The translations under genes and the position numbers were made by a program. From assembly GCA_041391225.1 (NCBI GenBank), contig JAWKOL010000026.1:1-64000 (forward strand): a stretch of 64,000 nucleotides of DNA. The letters are read 5' to 3'. Positions within the stretch are counted from its first letter, which is position 1. Every line of letters begins with the position of its first letter. Below the pieces are notes generated by a model that was not told where the DNA came from, ran no database searches, and was given only the letters and a program-made list of their open reading frames with translations. Positions 1-9,213 of this stretch are shown piece by piece. Source of the DNA: RI-153 sp041391225. GTDB taxonomy: Bacteria > Chloroflexota > Anaerolineae > Caldilineales > Caldilineaceae.

Positions 1-910
1 CAAAGAAGAGATTCGAGCCGGAGACCACCATCTCGTCGAAGCGGTCATTGGCCGAAGCCGCGGTGAAGATCATCTGATCAAAGGTGCGATCCACGGCTTT
101 GTAACGGTCGATGCGGTTGGCCACGCCCATGTAGACGCGCGAGTCGGGGCTGCACGGTTGGATGAAGCAGAGATCCGATGAGAACGTGTAGTTGGTGACG
201 CCGGTGGGCGCGAAATCGGCGATGGCGTTGTTGCTCAGGCGCATCTGGCGCAGTCGCCCGCCGGTGATCCAGAAGAGGAACTCGCCGTCGGTCTGGAATT
301 GGTGTGGATTTGCCCCCACCTGGGCGGCGCTGCGTAGCTGTGTGGCGGTGAAGGCGGATTTGTCCACGCGCCACAGGCCTTTGGTTTCGGTGAGCACGTA
401 GATGAACGAGCCATATTGCACCATTTCGGCGTAATCGTTCATGTCGCCGGCGGTGCTTTCGGCGGCGTCACCCGGGTTGGCGGTGACGGGCAGACGCTGA
501 AATGTCCCCTTGACGAAGTAGACATAGTTGCCGTCGGACAGCACGTTGGAGCTGACGCCCGGCCCGCACTGGCTGCCCTGGCTTTCTTCGCTGTAGAGCG
601 TGCGGATGGGGCTACCCTGCACGGCGATGCGGCGGATCACATCGTCCCAGGTCTTCACGTTTTCGTCTGGATCGCAGTTCGCCTGCACGAGGCTCTGCCA
701 GAAGATCTTGGGCGACACGATGGTGTAGCTGCCCATCGGATCGGTGACCAGCGTTTCGGGGGTGTCGGTGACAGCGGCAGGCGAAAGATCCGCCGCGGGG
801 ACGTCCTCTTGCTGGGGCGCGGCGGGTTGTTCCTGCGCCAGCCCCACGTTGGGCGGCAGCAGCAGCGAAAGGATCACCAGCAGCAACACAGCCTTGAACC
901 ATCTGGACAT
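1..910 (-). CDS. Secreted beta-propeller-like protein, N-terminal part (runs off the window)
   Basis: The minus-strand frame from the ATG at 910 is open to the window edge, so the 3' end lies outside. An AAGGAG site sits 7 nt before the start. The first 25 residues form a signal peptide: charged MSRWFK, a Leu/Val core and a likely cleavage after GLA, before QEQPAAPQ. The mature part begins with a Pro/Ala-rich linker. It continues with short beta-strand-like units that look like blades of a propeller read-out (SDGNYVYFVKG, YGSFIYVLTETKGLWRVD, TDGEFLFWITGGRLRQM). Several cysteines are present (ANCDPDEN, SQCGPG, DLCFIQPC) and could form disulfides outside the cell. No enzyme motif was recognised and the exact family is unknown. 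Its neighbour to the right, read in the same direction, is the MalT-like regulator. Confidence 0.7.
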   Translation of the reverse strand, partial: MSRWFKAVLLLVILSLLLPPNVGLAQEQPAAPQQEDVPAADLSPAAVTDTPETLVTDPMGSYTIVSPKIFWQSLVQANCDPDENVKTWDDVIRRIAVQGSPIRTLYSEESQGSQCGPGVSSNVLSDGNYVYFVKGTFQRLPVTANPGDAAESTAGDMNDYAEMVQYGSFIYVLTETKGLWRVDKSAFTATQLRSAAQVGANPHQFQTDGEFLFWITGGRLRQMRLSNNAIADFAPTGVTNYTFSSDLCFIQPCSPDSRVYMGVANRIDRYKAVDRTFDQMIFTAASANDRFDEMVVSGSNLFF

Positions 911-1051
911 ACGGTTACTCCTTCTCAAAGTCGAGGGTTGGTTGATCGACAGCGCAACGACGCGCCGCGTATGCACGCCAGCATAGGGGCCGCCGTCGTG
1001 CATGTCACGGATCGAAAGGAGTATCTGGTGGTTTATTTTGGGGAGGGTGCT

Positions 1052-3733
1052 TTACTCGATCAATCGAAGTACCCGCGCCCGCGCCAGCGCGGACGTGCGG
1101 TTGCCGACACCGAGCTTGCCGTAGATGTTGTTGAGGTGCTTTTTCACCGTCCCCACGGCGAGGACGAGCTTTTCGGCCACTTGCCGGTCGGAGAGGCCGG
1201 CGGCGACGAGGCGCAACACTTCCAACTCGCGTTCGCTCAGCGATTCCACCAGCGGACTGGGCGCCGGACCAGACGGCGACGGCGGTGCGGGGATCAAGGC
1301 AGGCGCAGTGGACGCAAGTTGGTCGAGCAACCGGCGCAGCAAGGTCGCCACGGCAGGCGACTGGCGCGTTCTGCTGAGGATGGTGAGCAGCGGCGTCAGC
1401 GGCGCGCCAACTTCGACGAACGAGCGGATGTAGCCCTCTTCGGCGGCGTCGGGCAGCACGCTTTTCAGCGTCTTCAGCGCCCGATCGCGGTCGCCTGTGG
1501 CGTCGACGAGGACGGCGTGCAGCGGCGCGAGGACGATGACGCTGTTGCCGCGGCCTTCCTGCATCATCTGCGCGCGGTAGCGACCGATCAACTGGGCGGC
1601 GTCGGCGCTGCGTCCTTGCGCGTGGAGGACGTGGGCCAGCGCCACGTACATCTCTTCGTGGACGAGCGCGAATGTGGCGTCGTCGGGCGAGAGGCCACAC
1701 CTGGCAGCCCAACCGGCGGCGGCGGGCAAATTCCCGGTGACCAGCCATAGCCGCGCTTGCAAAGCCCACACCGGACCGGCGTAGCGCAGCGGCAGCGTGT
1801 GCTGATCTACCACTTCAAACGCTGCTGCCAGCGCCCGCTGCGCCGCGTCCAACTGTCCTTGTGCCCAAGCCAGCCGCGCCTGGTAGACGTGGGCGACGGT
1901 GAGCATACGCATCAACCCACCTTGCGCCAGACGGTCGGCGGCCTCGGTGACAAGTTGGGTGGCCTTCTCCACATCGTTCCACTCCGTCCACAGATCGCCC
2001 AACATCAACTGGGCGTAGGCCGTCTGCGGCATCTTGGCAACGCCGACGCTGCGGGCGTAGCGGATCACCTCTTCGTACTGCGCCGCGGCTTTGCGCAGCG
2101 CGCCGCGGCTGTGCAGCAGCGCGCCCTGGTTGAAGAGTGCGACCACGGCGGTGCGCTGATCGCCAAGACGTCTGCCCGCGGTCACAGCGTCGGCGTAGCT
2201 GCGTTCGGCGGCGTCGGGCGCGCCGCTGTTGGATTGGGCCAGACCAAGATGCAGCAACGTTTCGGGGCGCAGCGGGCTGTCGGCGGGCAGTTGCGCCAGC
2301 GCGGCCAGCGCCAGTTCGACGGTGCGGGCGTAGTGGCCGCGGTTCAGGGCGATGCCCGCGGCCACGGCAGCCACCGGTCCGTGGGATGGGTCGCCCGCGG
2401 CCTGGCCACCCGCCGCGGCGAGAAAGTCTTCGGCGGCGTCGAGTTGGTTGATCACCAGCAGGGTGCGCGCTTGCGCCAGCGCCAGCCCCGGCGTGGATCG
2501 CACCAGATCGTCGGGCAGTTGATCGAGCCAACTTTGCAGTGTGGTGTGCTGTCCCTGCCGCAGCAGCGTTTCGGATTCGCCCTCGATAAGTTGACCGGCT
2601 GTTTCCGTGTCCCCAGCGGCGAGGAGATGCGGGATCGCTTCGTTGACAAGTCCTTGCGCAGCGAACCAGCGGCCGGCGCGGGCATGGAGTGCGGGGACCT
2701 GCGCAGCGTGCGTCTGCTGGAGGCGCGCCCGCAGTGCGTCGGCAAAAAGTTGGTGGAAGCGTCGCCAACGCTGCGCTTCGTCCAGGGCGTAGATGAACAA
2801 ATTGTGACGCGCCAGGTGATCGAGGAGCGCGGCGGCTGAGGTGGGTGCGTCTTCAGCGCCGTCAGCGGCCAGGAGCGCGTCACAGAGCGGCGCGCAGAAG
2901 CGGTCGAGGATCGACGTGTAGAGCAAGAAGCGTTGCACATGCGCCGACTGCTGCTCCAACACTTCTTCGATCAAGTAGTCCATCACGTGGGCATGGTCAC
3001 CCGAAAACGAAGAGAGCGTCGTGGTAAGGTCGCCGCCATCGGCCAGCGAGAGGGCGGCCAGTTGAAGACCGGCGGCCCAGCCTTCCATGCGCTGCGCAAT
3101 CACGGCCAAGGCGTCGGTGGAAACGTCGCCCGACCAGGCATGGCCCAGGAAGTGTGCGGTCTCATCCTGCGAGAAGCGCAGGTCCGCGGCGCGGATCTCG
3201 GCCAGATGGCGGCGTACGCGCCAGCGAGCGAGGGGCAGCGGTGGATCGCTGCGCGCCGTCATCACCACGTGGTGCTGGGGCGGCAGATTCTCGATCAAGA
3301 GCGTCAGCACGGCGTGGATGGCCTCGTGCTCGATGACATGATAGTCGTCGAGCACGAGGACGGTGGAGAGGCGGCACTCGGCCAGATCGTTGAGCAACTG
3401 CGTCACCAGCATGTCCCAGGCGGGTGGCTGCGGCGTCTGCAATTGGGCGATCACCGCGCCGCCGATGTGGTCATCGAGCTGCTGATACGCCGTCACCAGG
3501 TAGCGCAGAAAGCGGGCCGGATCGTTGTCGTAGTCGTCGAGAGAGAGCCAGGCCGCGGCAAGGGCGCGCTGGTGCAGCCAATCAGCCAGCAGCGTCGTCT
3601 TGCCGTAGCCGGCCATGGCCGACACCAGGATCAGGCGGCGGGCCAGGCCGGCGTCCAGCTTCGCCAGCAAGCGCGGACGCGGCACAAGGGGGTCACCTGC
3701 GGTGGGGATGAAGAGTTTGGTGGTGAGGAGCAT
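1052..3733 (-). CDS. MalT/LuxR-family ATP-dependent transcriptional regulator
   Basis: This is a protein of about 893 aa, the usual size for the MalT/LAL family. It starts MLLTTKLFIPTAGDPLVPRP, the typical N-terminus of this group. A Walker A loop (AMAGYGKTTLLADW) lies near residue 45 and a Walker B-like stretch (LSTVLVLDDYH) near 125. A long TPR-like helical region follows. The C-terminus is a LuxR helix-turn-helix (LSERELEVLRLVAAGLSDRQ, then VGTVKKHLNNIYGKLGVGNR). Members of the family bind ATP and a small inducer, often a sugar, and activate promoters. The start at 3733 was chosen over the upstream extension because it matches the family start; the extension reads through an intergenic hairpin. 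Its place at the head of a sugar-acid locus suggests it regulates that locus, but no binding site is visible. Confidence 0.9.
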   Translation of the reverse strand: MLLTTKLFIPTAGDPLVPRPRLLAKLDAGLARRLILVSAMAGYGKTTLLADWLHQRALAAAWLSLDDYDNDPARFLRYLVTAYQQLDDHIGGAVIAQLQTPQPPAWDMLVTQLLNDLAECRLSTVLVLDDYHVIEHEAIHAVLTLLIENLPPQHHVVMTARSDPPLPLARWRVRRHLAEIRAADLRFSQDETAHFLGHAWSGDVSTDALAVIAQRMEGWAAGLQLAALSLADGGDLTTTLSSFSGDHAHVMDYLIEEVLEQQSAHVQRFLLYTSILDRFCAPLCDALLAADGAEDAPTSAAALLDHLARHNLFIYALDEAQRWRRFHQLFADALRARLQQTHAAQVPALHARAGRWFAAQGLVNEAIPHLLAAGDTETAGQLIEGESETLLRQGQHTTLQSWLDQLPDDLVRSTPGLALAQARTLLVINQLDAAEDFLAAAGGQAAGDPSHGPVAAVAAGIALNRGHYARTVELALAALAQLPADSPLRPETLLHLGLAQSNSGAPDAAERSYADAVTAGRRLGDQRTAVVALFNQGALLHSRGALRKAAAQYEEVIRYARSVGVAKMPQTAYAQLMLGDLWTEWNDVEKATQLVTEAADRLAQGGLMRMLTVAHVYQARLAWAQGQLDAAQRALAAAFEVVDQHTLPLRYAGPVWALQARLWLVTGNLPAAAGWAARCGLSPDDATFALVHEEMYVALAHVLHAQGRSADAAQLIGRYRAQMMQEGRGNSVIVLAPLHAVLVDATGDRDRALKTLKSVLPDAAEEGYIRSFVEVGAPLTPLLTILSRTRQSPAVATLLRRLLDQLASTAPALIPAPPSPSGPAPSPLVESLSERELEVLRLVAAGLSDRQVAEKLVLAVGTVKKHLNNIYGKLGVGNRTSALARARVLRLIE

Positions 3734-3748
3734 GGTTGTGTTGAGTGG

Positions 3749-3816
3749 GGAGGCGAAGAGGCGACGATGCGAAGAGGCGGAGAGTACTATCGCCGCCTCC
3801 TCGCTGCTTCGCCTCA
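3749..3816. repeat. Intergenic inverted repeat, word GCGAAGAGG
   Basis: The left arm (3749-3780) carries two runs of GCGAAGAGGCG. The right arm (3791-3816) is its approximate reverse complement (CTCCTCGCTGCTTCGCCTC). The hairpin fills the gap between the regulator and the next gene and its right arm ends on the stop codon of that gene. It may act as a terminator or an mRNA-stabilising hairpin; no T-run follows. Confidence 0.6.
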
Positions 3817-4944
3817 GTGTTCTTCGACGATTCGCGACCGGAACAGATCTTCGTTCCATGCTGCGCCCCAACCAGGGCCGTTGGGCGGGACGATATGACC
3901 GTCTTCGATGAGGGGGGCGTTGGTCAGGCCCCAGAGTTGTCCTTGGGTGCGGTTAAAGTCGGGATAGAGGCTGAAGTATTCGTAGTAGTCGGTGTTGTCC
4001 ACGCAGCAGCCGAGGTGGGCGTGGAGCAGACCGAAGAGGCCGCCCTGGCCGTTCATCTCGACGTTGGCGCCGTGCAGTTCGGCAAAGTGGGCCAGCTTGA
4101 GCACCTGGGTTGTGCCGAAGGTGGCGCGCACACGCAGGCGATCCGTTGCGCCCTGGATCAGCCACTGCGCGGTGAGGTCCATGTCGTGCATCAATCGTTC
4201 TGTGGCGAGGACAGGGATGGTCAACTCGCGGCAGAGTTCCTGGTAAAGGTTCATCTTTTGCTCGTGGATCGGCTCTTCCAGCCACAGGAAGCCGAGTTCC
4301 TCCAGCAGATGACCGACTTCGATGGCCTCTCGCAGCGAATACGAGCAGACCGGATCGGTGATCAGCGTGTAGTCGGGACCGACGGTGCGACGCACTTCTC
4401 GGTAGATGGGCATGTCGGCTTTGCCGCCCTTGTACGAGTGGAACTTGTAGGCGTTGATGCCCATCGCCTTGCCGCGCTCGATGTGTTCCAGGTAGCGCTC
4501 CACGGGCATGTCCCCGCCGGTGAGGTAGACGGGGAATCGTTCACGCACCTGCCCAATCAGCGCGTAGACAGGCAGATTGGCGGCCTTCCCCGCGATTTCC
4601 CACAGACAGTTGTCGAACTCGCCGAACCAGCCCGGCTCCTGGTAGACCCAGCGCGTGCCTTTGTGGAGCATCTGAAAGAGGCGTTCGCGCGCATAAGGAC
4701 TTTCACCAATCACATGCTCGCGCAGGATCTCGACGTGGCGCGGGTTCATGCTTGTGTTGCAGCGCCCCGTGATGCCCTCGTCGGTCTCCACCTCGATGAA
4801 ATTTTGGCGCAGCGGGCGTTCGGTCTCGTTGGCGGTGTGGGTGTACTGGATGCGGTGCAGGTCCGGCACCTGGATCAGCCGGTGTCCGCGCTGCTTGCGC
4901 TCGGGATGTTCCAACACGTAGAGTTTGACGTTGGTGATCTTCAT
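3814..4944 (-). CDS. Mandelate racemase/enolase-superfamily sugar-acid dehydratase (paralogue 1)
   Basis: The protein has about 376 aa, standard for the mandelate racemase group of the enolase superfamily. AAGGAGA lies 4-5 nt before the ATG at 4944, so the longer upstream frame was rejected. Metal-ligand candidates follow in order: Asp in LITDPVCSY, Glu in FLWLEEPIHE and Glu in VLATERLMH. The general base position reads YKFHSYKGG, and a His appears in FAELHGANVEM. These proteins abstract the alpha proton of a carboxylate and, in sugar-acid branches, eliminate water to give a 2-keto-3-deoxy acid. The substrate cannot be read from the sequence. The KFHSYKG pattern differs from the four other paralogues here, so a different substrate is likely. 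It lies in a minus-strand series of catabolic genes. Confidence 0.85.
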   Translation of the reverse strand: MKITNVKLYVLEHPERKQRGHRLIQVPDLHRIQYTHTANETERPLRQNFIEVETDEGITGRCNTSMNPRHVEILREHVIGESPYARERLFQMLHKGTRWVYQEPGWFGEFDNCLWEIAGKAANLPVYALIGQVRERFPVYLTGGDMPVERYLEHIERGKAMGINAYKFHSYKGGKADMPIYREVRRTVGPDYTLITDPVCSYSLREAIEVGHLLEELGFLWLEEPIHEQKMNLYQELCRELTIPVLATERLMHDMDLTAQWLIQGATDRLRVRATFGTTQVLKLAHFAELHGANVEMNGQGGLFGLLHAHLGCCVDNTDYYEYFSLYPDFNRTQGQLWGLTNAPLIEDGHIVPPNGPGWGAAWNEDLFRSRIVEEH

Positions 4945-4960
4945 GGGGTCTCCTTGGGTG

Positions 4961-4982
4961 GATGCGCAGAGGCGAAGAGATG
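4961..4982. repeat. Half-hairpin, word GCGAAGAG
   Basis: GATGCGCAGAGGCGAAGAGA lies just upstream of the dehydratase start. Its inverted partner lies at 5838-5860, so the two arms bracket the lipoprotein gene between them. The word matches the hairpin at 3749-3816. Confidence 0.4.
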
Positions 4983-5004
4983 TCAACATGCCCACGCAGT
5001 GGCA

Positions 5005-5802
5005 CTACTTGTTCAACAACGCCAGCAGCGCCAAGGACGTCGTTTCCACGTTGGGATCGGCCAGGCGTATTCGTCGGCGATAGTGGGTATGGAAGCCGCC
5101 GGGGTGGGGTCCTGCTGTTCGAGCAGGACAGACAACACGCCTTCGTGAACGGTACTTGCAAGAGCGCACCGGCGTAGACACACCAGGCCGCCCAGCGTCT
5201 CGTAGACACCGCCGATCGTGGAATGCTTTGTCGGCGAAGCCACGCCCATCGAAAGTGGACATCTGGATCGTAGAGGCGGCGGGCGCTTTCGACGCCTGGT
5301 TGTACTCGTTCACCGCGCCATGCAGGCCAGGTTGGCATAGGCCGACCAATCAAGTAGCGGTCCTCGTGGCGGATGTCGAATCTGGTCTTCGCCGATGGTT
5401 GCGACAGGCTGCCGGGATCTTCAAAATGCTTCGGCGGCCAGGGGATCACCTCACCCCAGGCGGCCTCGATGAAACCATTGCTGGCCGGACCAAGTCCGCC
5501 ATCGCTGTGCGGATCTTGACGGCGAGATCGGCCTGTCCTGTCTGCTCGAAGACGTAGGCAGCCAGTGCGTTGTCATTGGTGACGAAGAGCGGTGTGCGCC
5601 GATGTTCGGCGTTCTTCAACAGGCCAAGCTCGTCATCGTGCTGGGCGATCAGAAAAGCCACCCCAGCATCGATGACCGGTTGCAAGCTCGAAAGCGGCTT
5701 GGGTGTCGGTGTGGACGTTGGTGTCGACAACAATGCCGCCGGTTGCGCCGACGTACACGAAGTCAGGATCAAACAGATCAAATAGAAAATTCTTCGCATC
5801 AT
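5005..5802 (-). pseudogene. Lipoprotein, possible alpha/alpha-toroid domain; frame broken
   Basis: The N-terminus from 5802 (MMRRIFYLICLILTSC) is a lipoprotein signal with a LILTSC lipobox and is followed by a Ser/Thr/Pro linker. The next part reads VIDAGVAFLIAQHDDELGLL and NDNALAAYVFEQTGQADLAV, which resemble helical-toroid repeats. The frame then shifts near 5450. Further fragments (WPPKHFEDPGSLSQ, DEYAWP, DPNVETTSLALLALLNK, stop at 5005) lie in other frames and look like the rest of the same protein of roughly 260 aa, with at least two more shifts. No catalytic motif was recognised. It would sit on the outer face of the membrane. Its single lesions resemble sequencing indels, because the fragments stay free of stops. 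Confidence 0.5.
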
Positions 5803-5837
5803 CGATACTCTGCTGTGCTCAGTCCAATCACGGCGTC

Positions 5838-5860
5838 ACATTCGCCTCGTCGCCTCAACG
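5838..5860. repeat. Half-hairpin, inverted partner of 4961-4982
   Basis: The sequence ATTCGCCTCGTCGCCTCAAC is the inverted form of the GCGAAGAG word and overlaps the stop codon of the neighbouring oxidoreductase gene. The pair may mark insertion of the lipoprotein gene into one older hairpin; this is speculative. Confidence 0.35.
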
Positions 5861-6910
5861 ATACAGATCTTCAATTTGCACGGCGTTTCCACAATTCGCC
5901 GCGGACCGGTACGCCGCGTCCAGCACTTCCACCACGCGCAGCCCGATCTCGCCCGGCGATCCGTTGACGGCGCGACCGAGAACAATATCCACCAGGTTGT
6001 TGGTGGTGGCGTGGCGCCGGTAGCCGTGGACGCCGTCCTCGGGGGCGAAGTCCTCGCGCTGGATGGCGCTGCCGCCGATGGCGGCGATGCCTTTCGATTC
6101 GTCGATGTCGACCCAACCGTCGGCGCAGTAGATCTGCAAGTCGATCTTGTGGCCGTTGGGGATGTTGCCGGTGCCGCCCAGCGCCGCCAGTGCGCCGTTG
6201 TCGAATTCGATGAGCAGCGCGTTGACCACGTCCACGGCCAAGCCCAGGTTGTGCATCTTGGCCTGCACAGTACGGGCGCGCAGCCCCGTGGCGAAGAAGA
6301 TCATGCCCAGCAGGTGCGTCATTTGCAGGTGACCATGCCCCCCGCCCGAGCGCAGCGGATCGCTGTAGACGTCGCCAGGGCTGTTGACCTTGCCCACGCC
6401 CGTCGTCTTGCCCTGGTACATGGACCAGATGTGCTGGTTGAAGACGCCGGTGATGTACTGCACCGCGCCCAGGTCACCGGCGAGGATGCGCTCACGGGCG
6501 CAGCGCGTCCACGCGGTGTAGTTGTGGTTGTAGCCGATGCTGATCTGGCGTCCTCGACGGGCGGCGATGGCAAGGAGATCGCGCGCTTCGGCGGCGTAGA
6601 GCGTCATCGGTTTTTCGATGAGCACGTGCAGCCCCGCATCGAGACACGGTTTGGCCACGGCGTAGTGGCTGGCGTGGTTGGTGGCCACGATCACGGCGTC
6701 CAGTTGCTCGGTGCGCAACATCTCGTCCACGTTGGTGTAGCAGCGTTCGACGCCGAAAGCGGTCGCCGCTGTGTCCAGCTTGGCTTCGTCGGCGTCACAG
6801 ATGGCGACCAACACAGCAGCGGGGTTGGCAAGCAGGCCGGGGATGTGGTTGTCGGTGGCCCACCAGCCCGTACCGACGACAGCAATACGCGCCGGCTCAG
6901 CCATAGACAC
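5855..6910 (-). CDS. Gfo/Idh/MocA-family NAD(P)-dependent oxidoreductase
   Basis: The protein has about 350 aa. The N-terminal Rossmann fold opens with IAVVGTGWWATDNH, and the family's EKP motif appears as HVLIEKPMTLY near residue 98. The C-terminal half is the usual alpha/beta substrate domain (SGGGHGHLQMTHLLGM). Members oxidise or reduce sugars and cyclitols with NAD(P). The start is either GTG at 6910 or ATG at 6904. Both overlap the end of the upstream lactonase by about 10 nt, so the two genes are probably translationally coupled. The pair would suit sugar to lactone to sugar-acid chemistry. The substrate is unknown. Confidence 0.88.
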   Translation of the reverse strand: MSMAEPARIAVVGTGWWATDNHIPGLLANPAAVLVAICDADEAKLDTAATAFGVERCYTNVDEMLRTEQLDAVIVATNHASHYAVAKPCLDAGLHVLIEKPMTLYAAEARDLLAIAARRGRQISIGYNHNYTAWTRCARERILAGDLGAVQYITGVFNQHIWSMYQGKTTGVGKVNSPGDVYSDPLRSGGGHGHLQMTHLLGMIFFATGLRARTVQAKMHNLGLAVDVVNALLIEFDNGALAALGGTGNIPNGHKIDLQIYCADGWVDIDESKGIAAIGGSAIQREDFAPEDGVHGYRRHATTNNLVDIVLGRAVNGSPGEIGLRVVEVLDAAYRSAANCGNAVQIEDLYR

Positions 6911-7745
6911 CCCCCAGCGGCAGCAGCCGCGCCAACGTCTTGCCGAAGATCCAATCCCAGTCCGCGGGATCGATGAAGTCGCTGTAGCCGCGCAGGCAGT
7001 GGATCGACTGTGGATAGGTCATGGCGCGGCGCACGACAGGGTAGTCCGATCCCCAGCACATGCGCTGTGCGCCGAACGATTCGTAGATCGCCCGCACAAA
7101 GGGATGCACATCGCGGAAGGGGAATTCCCAGCGCGGGCCGGCGGTGCTGTAGTAGAAACCAGACACCTTGGCGTAGATGTTGGGCTGTTCCGCCGACGCC
7201 AGGATCTCGTTGATCGTCTCCGGCGCGTCGGCTTTGGGGTGGCCCAGGTGATGAAGCAGGATGGGCAGATCGGGGAAGCGCTGCGCCACTTTGCGAATGG
7301 CCGGTTGCTGGTGCGGGTGACAGGAGAGACTGGCGATCATGCCACGTTCGGCAGCCGCCTGAAAGAAAGCAGATCCTTCGTAGGATGTGAGCCAGTTGCC
7401 GTCGTCCTCGTATTTGAGGTAGTGGGTGAAGCCGACGATAGGCCAGCGTTCCGTCAGCGCCAGCAGCCTGTCCGCGGCGCCGGGGGTGTGGTAGGTGGCC
7501 GACCACAGGCTGTCCACATCGGCCACCTGAAAAAGCCTGTCCGAGAAGCGTTGGCAGGACTCTGCCACATAGCTATTGTTCTCGGCGTTGTGGTCGATCT
7601 GCGCGGAGACAACCAGCGCCCGGTCCACCTGATTCATGTTCATCTCGTGGATCAACTGCTCCGCCCGTCCACGGATCTCTGGATCGGGTACCGCCGGTTG
7701 ATACGGCCAATACGCCCAGGCGTGGCAGTGGCTGTCGATGATCAC
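6897..7745 (-). CDS. Amidohydrolase-family sugar lactonase (COG3618 type)
   Basis: The protein has about 282 aa, the usual size for amidohydro_2/COG3618 TIM-barrel hydrolases. This family includes L-fuconolactonase and L-rhamnono-lactonase. The metal motif IIDSHCHAW is at the N-terminus, LLHHLGHPKA lies in the middle, and the family signature CWGSDYPV near residue 230 supplies the late Asp. The start is taken as GTG at 7745, because AAAGGAG lies 5 nt upstream and the His motif must be close to the N-terminus. The longer reading from 7883 crosses an intergenic hairpin. It overlaps the oxidoreductase downstream. Together with the adjacent rhamnonate dehydratase-like gene it suggests a non-phosphorylated deoxysugar pathway. 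Confidence 0.82.
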   Translation of the reverse strand: MIIDSHCHAWAYWPYQPAVPDPEIRGRAEQLIHEMNMNQVDRALVVSAQIDHNAENNSYVAESCQRFSDRLFQVADVDSLWSATYHTPGAADRLLALTERWPIVGFTHYLKYEDDGNWLTSYEGSAFFQAAAERGMIASLSCHPHQQPAIRKVAQRFPDLPILLHHLGHPKADAPETINEILASAEQPNIYAKVSGFYYSTAGPRWEFPFRDVHPFVRAIYESFGAQRMCWGSDYPVVRRAMTYPQSIHCLRGYSDFIDPADWDWIFGKTLARLLPLGGVYG

Positions 7746-7762
7746 GGGGACTCCTTTGGAGT

Positions 7763-7870
7763 AGGTGATTGGTGAGTGGTGAGTGGTGACTAGTGATTGG
7801 TGATCGGGGAGATCGGCAATGTGGAGCGATTTCTTCTGCCCATCACCAATCACCAATGCCAAATCACCAT
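7763..7870. repeat. Intergenic inverted repeat, word GATTGGTGA
   Basis: The left arm (7763-7806) is a run of degenerate GATTGGTGA/GAGTGGTGA words. The right arm (7841-7870) is the reverse complement (CATCACCAATCACCAATG). It fills the whole gap between the rhamnonate dehydratase-like gene and the lactonase. Confidence 0.65.
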
Positions 7871-9024
7871 CAAAACGGCTCAATCCACGCTTCTGGAATC
7901 TCCAACCCGAACCCCGGCGCGTCGCTGGGGACGAGGTAGCCGTCTACAGGAATAGGTTGGCCGGGCAGGCGTGGCGCGTCTTCCAACGGGACGCCGGGAC
8001 GCGAGCCGACGAAGCATTCGAGCCAGGGCACGCCGGCGAAGGCGTAGCTGAAGTGCTGGCCGTAGGGGTTGCGTCCACCCGCGTGCAACATGACACGCAA
8101 TCCCGCCGATTCGGCGATGGAGACGATCTTCTGGCAGGTGGTGAGGCCGCCCACCCAGTTGATATCGGGTTGCAGGATGTCGACGACCTTGTGGGAGGCC
8201 GCCCATTGGAACGGGAAATGGGTGAACCAATGCTCGCCGGTGGTCAACGTCTGCCAGGGCAGGCGTTGACGCAGTTCAACGTGGGCGTTGAGATCCTCGG
8301 AGAGCAGGCATTCCTCCATCCACTTCAGCCGGTAAGGACGCAATGCCTCGGCCAGCCGCACTGTATAGTCTACATCGAAAGCCATCCAACAGTCGAGCAT
8401 GAGTTCGGCATCGTCGCCGATGACCTCGCGGGCGTTGGCCACCAGTTCTTCGTTGCGGCGAATGCCGTCCCAACCGTCGGCGGGGCCGTAGGGACAGGCC
8501 AGCTTGAAGGCTTTGAAGCCGAGTTCCTTGTACCAGTCCACATCGTTGCCGGTGGCGTAGCAGAACATCTTGTCGTGGGCCGGGCCGCCGAGCAGTTGAT
8601 AAACCGGTTTACCGAGCAGCTTGCCTTTGAGATCCCACAGGGCCAGGTCGATGGCGCTGATGGCATAGGACGCCAACCCTTGCGTGCCGTACGGTTTGGT
8701 CAGGCGCAGCATCATGTCGGCGATCTTCTCGGTGGCGAAGCAATCCTGCCCCACCAACAGCGGCCCCAGGTGCGTATCGATCACCGCGGCAGAGATCGGC
8801 CCCATGTCGGTGAGGCCGAGGCCCCATGTGCCGTCCTCGGCGGTGACTTTGCACCACACCTGCTCCCAGTTGGGCCGCCACAAAGACCGGTGCCGCTTGA
8901 GGTGCGTATAGCGCGACACAGGATTGGCGACCTCTGCTTCTTCCGCCCAGCCAGGGCGGTTCCCCGGCTGCTCTTCGTACGGTGGCAAGTTGACGCGAAC
9001 TGCCTCGATGCGGGTGATCTTCAT
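7870..9024 (-). CDS. L-rhamnonate dehydratase-like enolase-superfamily enzyme (paralogue 2)
   Basis: The protein has about 384 aa. The start at 9024 follows an AAGGAGA site about 10 nt upstream. The barrel motifs are FKLACPYGP at the base position, metal ligands in MLDCWMAF (Asp), KWMEECLLSED (Glu) and LTTGEHWFTHF (Glu), and a C-terminal His in HAGGRNPYGQHFS. The GG(R/Q)NPYGQH block is characteristic, as I recall it, of L-rhamnonate dehydratases (RhmD), which convert L-rhamnonate to 2-keto-3-deoxy-L-rhamnonate. The neighbouring lactonase and alcohol dehydrogenase fit the non-phosphorylated L-rhamnose or L-fucose route. Assignment to RhmD is probable but not proven, since related acids share the fold. 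Confidence 0.8.
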   Translation of the reverse strand: MKITRIEAVRVNLPPYEEQPGNRPGWAEEAEVANPVSRYTHLKRHRSLWRPNWEQVWCKVTAEDGTWGLGLTDMGPISAAVIDTHLGPLLVGQDCFATEKIADMMLRLTKPYGTQGLASYAISAIDLALWDLKGKLLGKPVYQLLGGPAHDKMFCYATGNDVDWYKELGFKAFKLACPYGPADGWDGIRRNEELVANAREVIGDDAELMLDCWMAFDVDYTVRLAEALRPYRLKWMEECLLSEDLNAHVELRQRLPWQTLTTGEHWFTHFPFQWAASHKVVDILQPDINWVGGLTTCQKIVSIAESAGLRVMLHAGGRNPYGQHFSYAFAGVPWLECFVGSRPGVPLEDAPRLPGQPIPVDGYLVPSDAPGFGLEIPEAWIEPF

Positions 9025-9050
9025 GGGGGTATGGTCTCCTTGGAGAAAGG

Positions 9051-9213
9051 ATTGACGATTGAATTGACGATTTTCGATTGTCGGGTTGAGGGTGCTGGTA
9101 GTGCTATTGGAAGCTGGTGCAAGACGTGCGCACCTTTCCTGGAATTGTCCCAATTGAGCATCAATACCGCTACGGACAATCGTAAATCGTCAATCGAAAA
9201 TCGAAAATCGTCA
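9051..9213. repeat. Intergenic inverted repeat, word CGATTTTCGATTG (copy 1)
   Basis: The left arm (9051-9083) is a run of ATTGACGATT/GATTTTCGATTG words and the right arm (9174-9213) is its reverse complement. The loop includes AATTGTCCCAATTGAGCATC. The copy at 15788-15931 shares both arms and part of the loop. The right arm ends on the stop codon of the alcohol dehydrogenase. Confidence 0.7.

Noticed and set aside
416..1750. Long plus-strand open frame over the regulator and secreted protein
   Set aside because: It is antisense to two clear genes, rich in His/Gln/Arg as expected of shadow frames, and has no motif.
5876..6976. Plus-strand open frame opposite the Gfo/Idh/MocA gene
   Set aside because: No domain; the opposite strand encodes a complete enzyme.
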